In this document: piece by piece, positions 1 through 6,702 of the stretch
Numbering within the stretch: position 1 is the stretch's first letter
How the letters are laid out: every line of letters begins with the position of its first letter
Assembly: GCA_024279575.1 (NCBI GenBank)
Contig: JAJRRJ010000116.1
Location: 1 to 10,561, forward strand
DNA from: Alphaproteobacteria bacterium
GTDB lineage: Bacteria; Pseudomonadota; Alphaproteobacteria; Rhizobiales; Devosiaceae
Reading direction: 5' to 3'
Length of the DNA: 10,561 nucleotides
Notes under the pieces: generated by a model
The model's database searches: none
Told to the model about the DNA's origin: nothing
The model's input: only the letters and a program-made list of their open reading frames with translations
Program-made: the position numbers and the translations under genes

Positions 1-1913
1 GCCTTACGGCAAGCGAGCAGCTTGAAGAAATTATGAATTTGGCACAACACCTGCACCTGGAGCAACAGGATCACTGGCAGACTTTGCGCCGGGAGCTGGT
101 AAAAAAAGGTGTGGTGATTCATGAGGCAAAGGATCTGGGCGAAAAGCAAATCGCCTATCTGAAAAAGCTTTACCGTCAGGAATTGTTTCCGGTTTTGACG
201 CCGGTGGCGGTGGATCCTGCGCATCCGTTTCCATTTATTCCAAATCTGGGTTTTACCATGGCTGTGGAACTGGATCAGTCCAAGGGCGCGCGCAACGGGG
301 GCGGCGGGCGGATGATGGCGCTTGTGCGTATTCCGGGCAACCTTGATCGGTTTGTTACTCTGCCTGGTGAGTTGTCCAATGATGAGCGTACCGAGATGGT
401 GACGATTGAGAATGTTATTTCACTGTCATTTGATCATATGTTCCCCGGTTATGAAGTGATTGGATCGGGTGCATTTCGGATTTTGCGGGACAGCGAATTG
501 GAAATTGATGAGGAAGCTGCCGATCTTGTGGAGGAATTTGAAACGGCGCTAAAGCAGCGTCGTCGCGGGGTGACCATCCGGCTTGAGGTTGAAAAATCCA
601 TGTCAAAATCCCTGCGCCGTCAGATTGCGGATAAACTGGGTATTACACGGGCTGAAATATTTGAAGGCTCCGGTTTTCTCGGATTGGCAGATGCTTCGTT
701 TATTTGCTCAATACCGCGCTCTGACCTGTTGTTTCCAAAATATAATGCGCGGTTTCCTGAGCGCATTCGTGATCATAACGGGGATTGTCTGGCAGCAATT
801 CGAAAAAAAGATATTCTGGTTCACCATCCGTTTGAAAGTTTTGACGTTGTAGCGCTGTTTCTAACTCAGGCGGCCAATGATCCTGATGTGGTGGCGATCA
901 AACAAACACTTTATCGCACCTCAGCGGAATCACCGATTGTAAAAGCATTGATTACGGCGGCGGAGGCGGGGAAATCCGTCACAGCTCTTGTGGAACTCAA
1001 GGCGCGGTTTGATGAAGCGGCCAATATTCGCTGGGCGCGGGATCTGGAGCGAGCCGGGGCGCAGGTGGTGTTTGGTTTTGTGGAACTTAAAACCCACGCA
1101 AAGCTCTCTCAGGTTGTGCGCCGCGAACGGGGAAAACTTGTTTCCTATTGTCATATCGGCACTGGAAATTACCACCCCATCACGGCAAAGGTTTATACGG
1201 ATTTAAGCTATTTCACCTGCAATCAGGTTTTGGCGCGGGATGTGGCGCGGGTGTTTAACTTTATCACAGGCTATGCCTCGCCAACCGAACTGGAAGCGTT
1301 TTCAGTCTCCCCGCTAAATCTGCGCCAGCGATTGATGGGGGATATTGAAGGTGAAATTTCCAATGCCAAGCAGGGGAAACCATCGGCAATTTGGTTGAAA
1401 ATGAATTCACTGGTGGACCCTGACATTATTGATGCATTGTATCGGGCGGGTTCTGCGGGGGTGAGTATTGATCTTGTAGTACGTGGAATTTGTTGTTTGC
1501 GTCCCGGTATTCCGGGCTTTTCGGAAAATATCCGGGTAAAATCGATAGTGGGAAGATTTCTGGAGCACTCGCGGATTTATTGTTTTGCCAACGGGCATGA
1601 AATGCCATCCAACAAGGCCAAGGTCTATATTTCTTCTGCTGACCTGATGCGGCGGAATTTGGATCGTCGGGTGGAAACACTGGTGCCCATTACGCACAAA
1701 ACAGTGCACAAGCAAATTCTTGAACGCATTATGGTGGCCAATTTGCGCGACAATCAGCAAAGTTGGGAAATTCTTCCAGACGGAAGTTCTCAACGCATGG
1801 TGCCAAAAGAGGGGGAGGATGCTTTTAATCTGCATAATTATTTTATGACAAATCCGTCTCTGTCAGGCCGTGGCACAGCAATTCCTTATACTGATGAAGA
1901 GGCCGGCGACTAA
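1..1913 (+). CDS. ppk1: Polyphosphate kinase 1, 5'-truncated by the window edge
   Basis: PPK1 reversibly transfers the gamma phosphate of ATP to a growing polyphosphate chain through a phosphohistidine intermediate. The reading frame is already open at base 3 (LTASEQLEEI before the first Met at 33), so the true start lies upstream; about 636 residues are visible and probably fewer than 100 are missing compared with the usual 690-740. Numbering from the Met at 33: the KTHAK motif holds His355, which aligns with the autophosphorylated histidine of E. coli PPK (H435). HIGTGNYHP follows with His374. The second catalytic histidine is His512 in LEHSRI (E. coli H592). The ATP-site segment KQTLYRTS is at 290-297 and the protein ends with the typical FMTNPSLSGRG. 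No catalytic residue is missing. The stop overlaps the next gene (TAATG), which fits one transcript for polyphosphate synthesis and breakdown. Identity is secure; the N-terminus cannot be judged. Confidence 0.97.
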   Translation, partial: LTASEQLEEIMNLAQHLHLEQQDHWQTLRRELVKKGVVIHEAKDLGEKQIAYLKKLYRQELFPVLTPVAVDPAHPFPFIPNLGFTMAVELDQSKGARNGGGGRMMALVRIPGNLDRFVTLPGELSNDERTEMVTIENVISLSFDHMFPGYEVIGSGAFRILRDSELEIDEEAADLVEEFETALKQRRRGVTIRLEVEKSMSKSLRRQIADKLGITRAEIFEGSGFLGLADASFICSIPRSDLLFPKYNARFPERIRDHNGDCLAAIRKKDILVHHPFESFDVVALFLTQAANDPDVVAIKQTLYRTSAESPIVKALITAAEAGKSVTALVELKARFDEAANIRWARDLERAGAQVVFGFVELKTHAKLSQVVRRERGKLVSYCHIGTGNYHPITAKVYTDLSYFTCNQVLARDVARVFNFITGYASPTELEAFSVSPLNLRQRLMGDIEGEISNAKQGKPSAIWLKMNSLVDPDIIDALYRAGSAGVSIDLVVRGICCLRPGIPGFSENIRVKSIVGRFLEHSRIYCFANGHEMPSNKAKVYISSADLMRRNLDRRVETLVPITHKTVHKQILERIMVANLRDNQQSWEILPDGSSQRMVPKEGEDAFNLHNYFMTNPSLSGRGTAIPYTDEEAGD

Positions 1914-3445
1914 TGATTTTGCGGCGTGAAAGTGGCACTGCGGAGCAGGCTATGGGCCGTCTTGCGGGGGTGGGCCCTATTGGCGTGCTCGACATTGGGT
2001 CAAACTCGGTACGCCTGGTGATCTATGAACATCATGCACGCACGCTTACTCCGCTGTTTAATGAAAAGGCGGCCTGTGCGCTGGGGCGCGGGGTGGCCAG
2101 TACAGGGCTGATTGCCGATAAGAATGCGGAACTTGCGTTGAAGGCCATTGCCCGGTTTGGTTTGGTGACCAAGCTCATGGAAGTGCCAGTTGTGCATGTT
2201 CTGGCGACATCTGCTGTACGTGAAGCGGCCAATGGTGCGGCGTTTTTGGCGCAGGTGGAACTGCTGATGGAGGCCAAAGGGCATGTATTGAGTGGTGAAG
2301 AGGAGGGGTATTTTGCCGCGCGGGGCATTATTTCTGGAATGCCTGATTTTTCCGGGCTGGTGGGGGATCTGGGAGGGGGGAGCCTTGAGTTTGCCTCCGT
2401 TGAAAAGGGGAAGGCCTCAAGGGGGGAGACCTTTGGCCTGGGTGTAATTCGCCTTCAGGACGAGAGCGAAATGCAGCCCGAAGGCGCTGCAAAAATTGCT
2501 GTAAAAAGATTGAAAAAATCCAAACTTCTGGCGCGGTGTAAATGTGAGGTGTTTTGTGCCATCGGGGGCACATGGCGGGCCTTTGCAGAACTGATGCAGG
2601 CACAGGAAAACTACCCTTTGCATATGGTACAAGGATATGAGGTTAAAGCAAAAGATGCACTTAATCTGGCAAAAAAGCTGGTGAAAGTCGCTGAAGATGT
2701 TGATGGAATTGAAACCGTTTCGCGCGCCCGGCGTGAGTTGCTTGCATATGGGGCGGCTGCCCTGATCGGGGTTTTGGAAGGGGCCAAATTCAAGCGGGTT
2801 GTTTTCTCATCACAAGGGGTGCGAGAAGGATATTTGTTTGAATTGCTCAAACCTGAGGAAGCCGCACTCGATCCGTTAATTGATGCGTGCGAAGAAATTT
2901 GTTTTTTACGGTCGCGCTCAGCTACTCATGCGTTGGAACTGGAGGCGTTTACGCAAGGGTTTTTGCTGGCACTTGGCCAAAGTGAAAACAAATCACAACG
3001 CAGGTTGCGCATTGCTTCGTGTCTGCTTTCAGATATTGGCTGGCGGGGGCACCGGGACTATCGGGGTGAGCAAAGTGTTGATCTGATTGCATATAATTCT
3101 TTGTTGGGGATTGACCATGCCGGGCGCGCCTTCATGGCCGAGGTTCTGGCGGTGCGCTATATGGGGTTGAAGCATGAAAGTTCCAGCATTGCGCTCAACA
3201 CTCTGATGGGAGAAAAAGCCCATGAATATGCGCGCACTTTAGGGGCGTTGTTGCGACTGGCTTATGTTTTGAGTGGCGCGATGCCACAAATTCTGCCTGA
3301 AATTGAGTTTGAGGTGAATGAGCGCGCGCTCAATTTGATCCTGCCAGGGGAGCTTTCATTTTTGGCCAGTTTACGCCTGCAAAGCCGACTAAGTCAGTTG
3401 GCCAAACATCTGGGGCGAAACGACAGTGCCATTGTTGTACGCTAG
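1913..3445 (+). CDS. ppx: Ppx/GppA-family exopolyphosphatase
   Basis: This enzyme removes terminal phosphate from polyphosphate; some relatives also hydrolyse pppGpp. It belongs to the sugar kinase/actin-like ATPase superfamily. Visible motifs in the 510 residues: phosphate-1 loop DIGSNS (27-32), LATSAVREAANG (97-108), an acidic LSGEEEGY (126-133) that should supply the catalytic Glu, phosphate-2 loop GDLGGGSLEF (151-160), and IGGTWR (217-222). The C-terminal helical region carries SDIGWRGHRDYRG (373-385), typical of alphaproteobacterial Ppx. The ATG at 1913 overlaps the ppk stop by one base. An alternative in-frame ATG at 1952 (Met14) has a better Shine-Dalgarno (GGAG at 1942-1945, six bases away) and keeps the whole conserved domain, so the start is uncertain by 13 residues. 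Exopolyphosphatase rather than pppGpp phosphatase is inferred from the pairing with ppk; sequence alone does not separate the two. Confidence 0.93.
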   Translation: MILRRESGTAEQAMGRLAGVGPIGVLDIGSNSVRLVIYEHHARTLTPLFNEKAACALGRGVASTGLIADKNAELALKAIARFGLVTKLMEVPVVHVLATSAVREAANGAAFLAQVELLMEAKGHVLSGEEEGYFAARGIISGMPDFSGLVGDLGGGSLEFASVEKGKASRGETFGLGVIRLQDESEMQPEGAAKIAVKRLKKSKLLARCKCEVFCAIGGTWRAFAELMQAQENYPLHMVQGYEVKAKDALNLAKKLVKVAEDVDGIETVSRARRELLAYGAAALIGVLEGAKFKRVVFSSQGVREGYLFELLKPEEAALDPLIDACEEICFLRSRSATHALELEAFTQGFLLALGQSENKSQRRLRIASCLLSDIGWRGHRDYRGEQSVDLIAYNSLLGIDHAGRAFMAEVLAVRYMGLKHESSSIALNTLMGEKAHEYARTLGALLRLAYVLSGAMPQILPEIEFEVNERALNLILPGELSFLASLRLQSRLSQLAKHLGRNDSAIVVR

Positions 3446-3504
3446 CGCGCATCCCGATAAGTGAGTACAGGTTTTTTGGATAAATGACGTGCTTACACAA
3501 AAGG

Positions 3505-4683
3505 TTAGTCGTTCTTTTTGTCGAAGTCAGATTCTTTTAACTGAATTTCCACAATACCTTCTTTGGTGGCAGCAAGGGCAAGCTTTGAGTGTTTAATGTC
3601 CAAAGCTTTTTGGCCGAACAGTTTGAAGCGCCAGCCCGACATGGCCGGAACATCCGCCGTATCTGAGAGAACAATCTGGTCAATATCGTCGGAATTGGCA
3701 ATGATGCGCGCCGCAACACCTTCACGTTCTGCAACAGCCTTTACCAAAACCCGCAGCAAATCCCCAACCGGTCCCTTTGGTGAGGGGCCTGATTTTCTTG
3801 GGGGGAGTTTGGGCAGCTCGGAATCGGGGATTTTTGCAACCTCATCCAGCACTTTTATGATGTCCCCCCCCATTCTGGAGTTTCCAAATCCTTTTGGCAC
3901 AGCACGCAGACGATCAAATGCCTGGCTGTTTTTTGGGCGTTGAATTGCCAATTCGTTGACGGCGTCGTCCTTCAGGATGCGACGGCGGGGGCGATCGGTT
4001 TTTTTGGCTTCGTTTTCACGCCATGCCCCAAGAGCTTTGAGCGCCGCCAGATCGCGGGGGCGGTTGACTTTTGACTTGAGGCGCTTCCATGCATCTTGCG
4101 GATCAACGATATAGGTGTTGATGTTATTTAGAATTTTTTGTTCGTCCTGCATCCAAGCAAGGCGATTGAGTTCAACCAGTTTTGCTGAAAGCGCGTGATA
4201 GACATCGCGCAAATAGGTTACATAGGCCAGCGCATAGTCCTTTTGTTTATCAGAAAGCGGGCGGGCGGCCCAATCGGTAAAGCGGGAACTTTTATCAATT
4301 TGAGCGCCCACAATTGCCTGCACCAGTTTATCATAGGAAACCTGGTCGCCATATCCGCACACACTTGCTGCAACCTGGGTGTCAAAAATGGGAGTGGGCA
4401 CGACATTGGCAAGTTTAACAAAAATTTCGATATCCTGACGGGCGGCGTGAAAGACTTTGGTTATTTTTTGATTGGCCATCAGGTCAAACAGGGGGGAAAG
4501 GTCAATGGTTTTGGCCATGGGGTCAACAAGTATCGCTTCGTCCGTAGTGGCGAGTTGAACCAGGCACAAAATAGGCCAGTAGGTGGTTTCCCGATGGAAT
4601 TCGGTGTCTATTGTGATGAAATCATAGGATTTTGCATTCGTGCAGGATTGCGCTAACTCAGTCGTCTCTGTAATTAGTTGCAT
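3505..4683 (-). CDS. rnd: Ribonuclease D with altered Exo III catalytic motif
   Basis: RNase D is a DEDDy-family 3'-5' exoribonuclease that helps trim tRNA and other stable RNA 3' ends. I start it at the ATG at 4683 (392 residues, MQLITETTEL), as RNase D proteins usually begin; the frame extends to a GTG at 4713 without a ribosome site. Exo I is FITIDTEFHRE with Asp26 and Glu28; Exo II is FHAARQDIE with Asp84. Exo III should read Y-x3-D but here is YALAYVTYLRD: Tyr150 is present, while residue 154, the position of E. coli Asp155, is Tyr (codon TAT, bases 4224-4222). An HRDC domain follows at about 206-290, then a C-terminal extension. An 8-base G run (plus-strand C, 3864-3871) lies after the HRDC region in an intact frame. 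The gene is convergent with ppx and divergent from aspS. Family is certain; normal catalysis is in doubt. Confidence 0.93.
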   Translation of the reverse strand: MQLITETTELAQSCTNAKSYDFITIDTEFHRETTYWPILCLVQLATTDEAILVDPMAKTIDLSPLFDLMANQKITKVFHAARQDIEIFVKLANVVPTPIFDTQVAASVCGYGDQVSYDKLVQAIVGAQIDKSSRFTDWAARPLSDKQKDYALAYVTYLRDVYHALSAKLVELNRLAWMQDEQKILNNINTYIVDPQDAWKRLKSKVNRPRDLAALKALGAWRENEAKKTDRPRRRILKDDAVNELAIQRPKNSQAFDRLRAVPKGFGNSRMGGDIIKVLDEVAKIPDSELPKLPPRKSGPSPKGPVGDLLRVLVKAVAEREGVAARIIANSDDIDQIVLSDTADVPAMSGWRFKLFGQKALDIKHSKLALAATKEGIVEIQLKESDFDKKND

Positions 4684-4750
4684 AAACCGGCCATTCCCTC
4701 TAACGAAGCTCACAAAAAACCATTCTTACCAAACTGATGAGAAATAAACC
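4684..4750. promoter_or_regulatory. Divergent rnd/aspS intergenic region
   Basis: These 67 bases separate the divergent start codons of rnd and aspS and must contain both 5' leaders and at least part of both promoters. I could not find a convincing pair of -35/-10 hexamers in either direction, so the promoters are unassigned and may reach into the coding regions. A weak GAGAA at about 4740-4744 is the likely ribosome site for aspS. Confidence 0.4.
4696..4701 (-). promoter_or_regulatory. Ribosome binding site supporting the rnd ATG start
   Basis: On the minus strand AGAGGG lies 12 bases before the ATG at 4683. The spacing is slightly long, but no comparable purine run precedes the in-frame GTG at 4713, so this site together with the family's usual N-terminus favours the shorter protein. 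Confidence 0.5.
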
Positions 4751-6526
4751 ATGCACAAATATCGCTCACATACCTGCGCGCAACTTACCAAGAAAAATGT
4801 AGGCGAAACCGTTCGCTTGAGTGGCTGGGTGCACAGGGTGCGCGACCACGGGGGCGTGTTGTTTGTTGATCTTCGCGATCATTATGGCATCACCCAGTGC
4901 GTTGCTGACCCTGATTCCAAGGCATTTGGTGCGGTTGAGGCACTCAAGGCGGAATTTGTTATCCGTATTGACGGGGTGGTGAAAGCGCGTGACGATGATG
5001 CGGTAAACAAAAACCTGCCCACCGGGGAAGTTGAAATATTTATTGAGGAACTGGAAGTTCTGGGTGCGGCCAAAGAATTGCCTATGCCTGTTTTTGGTGA
5101 GCAGGACTACCCAGAGGACATCCGCCTGACCAATCGCTTTTTGGATCTGCGGCGTGAACGCATTCACAATAACATTGTTTTGCGCTCAAAAATTATCACA
5201 TCCTTGCGTAATCGCATGGTTGAGGGGGGGTTTACGGAATATCAGACCCCGATTTTGACAGCATCTTCACCTGAAGGGGCGCGGGATTTTCTTGTGCCTT
5301 CACGCCTGCATCCGGGCAAATTTTATGCGCTACCCCAGGCGCCGCAACAATTCAAGCAATTGCTGATGATTGCCGGGTTTGACCGGTATTTTCAGATCGC
5401 GCCCTGTTTTCGTGATGAGGATGCGCGGGCGGATCGTTCGCCGGGGGAATTTTATCAGCTCGATATTGAAATGAGCTTTGTGACGCAGGAAGATGTTTTG
5501 CAGGCAGTTGAGCCGGTTTTGCGCGGTATATTTGAGGAATTTGGCGAAGGCAAACGGGTGACCAAAGAGTTTCCGCGTATTGCTTACGCTGATTCCATGC
5601 GCAAATATGGCTCGGATAAACCCGACTTGCGTAACCCGATCGAGATGGAAAATGTCACTGAACATTTTGCAGGGTCGGGTTTTAAGATTTTTGCCGGGCA
5701 GATTGAGAACGACCCAAAGGTTGAAGTGTGGGCTATTCCGGCGCCAACTGGCGGATCACGCGCATTTTGTGACCGGATGAATTCATGGGCGCAAAAGGAA
5801 GGGCAACCCGGTTTGGGGTATATCTTCTTCAGGGACGGGGGGCAGGGTGCCGGACCGATCGCCAAGAATATCGGGGAAGAGCGTACCGTTGCCATTCGTG
5901 AACAGCTTGGTCTTAAGGACAGTGATGCGGTTTTCTTTGTCTGTGGATTGCCAAACAAATTTGCCGGTTTTGCCGGTGCTGCACGCACACGGGCGGGAAC
6001 TGAGTTGAAGCTTCTGGACGAGGATCAGTTTTCCCTGTGCTGGATTGTTGATTTCCCCATGTTTGAATGGGACGAAGAAAATGAAAAGGTCGATTTTTCC
6101 CACAATCCGTTCTCCATGCCGCAAGGGGGGCTGGAGGCGCTTGAAAACGAAGATCCACTGACCATAAATGCCTATCAGTACGACATTGTATGCAACGGAT
6201 TCGAGCTGAGTTCGGGGGCTATTCGGAACCATCGCCCGGAAATTATGCGGAAGGCATTTGAAATTGCCGGATATGATAACGAAGTGCTTGAGGACAAATT
6301 TGGCGGCATGTTGCGGGCTATGGAATATGGTGCACCACCCCACGGGGGAACTGCGCCGGGCATTGACCGGATTGTCATGTTGTTGTGCGGGGAAGAAAAT
6401 CTGCGTGAGGTAACGGCGTTTCCAATGAATCAGCAGGCGGAAGATCTGTTGATGAAAGCACCGAGTTCGGTGAGCGCTCAGCAGTACCGCGAACTGCATA
6501 TCCGCCCTAACCTGCCCAAGGCTTAG
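4751..6526 (+). CDS. aspS: Aspartyl-tRNA synthetase (bacterial type, possibly non-discriminating)
   Basis: This class IIb synthetase charges tRNA-Asp in the cytoplasm. The 591 residues match the bacterial length. Order: OB-fold anticodon-binding domain (about 1-105, SGWVHRVRDHGG at 24-35); motif 1 region FTEYQTPILT...SPEGARDFLVPSR (161-185); QAPQQFKQLL (196-205) in the active site; motif 2 FRDEDARADR with Arg221; QLDIEMSF (236-243); the bacterial GAD insertion (about 290-425); and motif 3 GTAPGIDRIVM with Arg540. All signature residues are present. His33 in the OB domain sits where the tRNA-Asn-accepting AspRS of Pseudomonas aeruginosa has a His and discriminating enzymes have Leu, so this enzyme may also make Asp-tRNA-Asn for GatCAB; that is inference. 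The ATG start gives the usual short N-terminus. No terminator with a clear stem and T run follows the gene. Confidence 0.97.
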   Translation: MHKYRSHTCAQLTKKNVGETVRLSGWVHRVRDHGGVLFVDLRDHYGITQCVADPDSKAFGAVEALKAEFVIRIDGVVKARDDDAVNKNLPTGEVEIFIEELEVLGAAKELPMPVFGEQDYPEDIRLTNRFLDLRRERIHNNIVLRSKIITSLRNRMVEGGFTEYQTPILTASSPEGARDFLVPSRLHPGKFYALPQAPQQFKQLLMIAGFDRYFQIAPCFRDEDARADRSPGEFYQLDIEMSFVTQEDVLQAVEPVLRGIFEEFGEGKRVTKEFPRIAYADSMRKYGSDKPDLRNPIEMENVTEHFAGSGFKIFAGQIENDPKVEVWAIPAPTGGSRAFCDRMNSWAQKEGQPGLGYIFFRDGGQGAGPIAKNIGEERTVAIREQLGLKDSDAVFFVCGLPNKFAGFAGAARTRAGTELKLLDEDQFSLCWIVDFPMFEWDEENEKVDFSHNPFSMPQGGLEALENEDPLTINAYQYDIVCNGFELSSGAIRNHRPEIMRKAFEIAGYDNEVLEDKFGGMLRAMEYGAPPHGGTAPGIDRIVMLLCGEENLREVTAFPMNQQAEDLLMKAPSSVSAQQYRELHIRPNLPKA

Positions 6527-6599
6527 CTACATCGGTCTTTTATCTGGAATGTCAGGCCCCGTACGTAACTCCCAAAGTCTGGCGACATGCTTGCGTTTG

Positions 6600-6615
6600 C
6601 GTTCAACGTTGAGCG
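6600..6615. promoter_or_regulatory. Palindrome upstream of the EAL gene (candidate operator)
   Basis: A perfect 10-bp palindrome, TCAACGTTGA (6603-6612), sits inside a 16-bp near-palindrome cgttcaacgttgagcg with one mismatched pair. It lies about 90 bases before the GTG start of the phosphodiesterase gene, in non-coding sequence. A transcription-factor site is possible, but one palindrome of this size can occur by chance and I do not recognise its factor. Confidence 0.3.
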
Positions 6616-6634
6616 GGGCGCATTTGCGGCGTAG

Positions 6635-6649
6635 TTAACAGAATGTTAG
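6635..6649 (+). promoter_or_regulatory. Candidate CtrA-binding box (TTAA-N7-TTAG)
   Basis: TTAA (6635-6638), seven bases, then TTAG (6646-6649) differs by one base from the alphaproteobacterial CtrA consensus TTAA-N7-TTAA. It lies 53 bases before the GTG start of the c-di-GMP phosphodiesterase, a position suitable for promoter control. The same bases also read as an inverted repeat, TAACA-GAA-TGTTA (6636-6648), so a different dimeric regulator is an alternative. Confidence 0.35.
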
Positions 6650-6690
6650 CGGCTGGTGGTGCAATGTGATTTGATGTTTTATCTATTTCA

Positions 6691-6695
6691 CAGGG
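6691..6695 (+). promoter_or_regulatory. Ribosome binding site deciding the GTG start of the EAL gene
   Basis: CAGGG ends seven bases before the GTG at 6703 and only three before an out-of-frame ATG at 6699. The spacing therefore favours the GTG, which opens the long frame; an in-frame TAA at 6697-6699 rules out any further upstream start. Confidence 0.5.
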
Positions 6696-6702
6696 CTAAT
6701 GC

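Noticed and set aside
4684..4713. GTG at 4713 as the rnd start, adding ten residues
   Set aside because: It has no ribosome site, and the added residues (MSFVRGNGRF) precede the usual RNase D N-terminus; the ATG at 4683 is a better fit.
5783..6499. A 238-codon open frame on the minus strand within aspS
   Set aside because: It is fully antisense to a confidently identified gene, resembles no protein family I recognise, and has the low-complexity look of a shadow frame. Other minus-strand frames inside ppk1, ppx and maeB are set aside for the same reason.
6527..6702. Rho-independent terminator for aspS
   Set aside because: The only strong dyad, TCAACGTTGA, has no loop or following T run, so it does not look like an intrinsic terminator.
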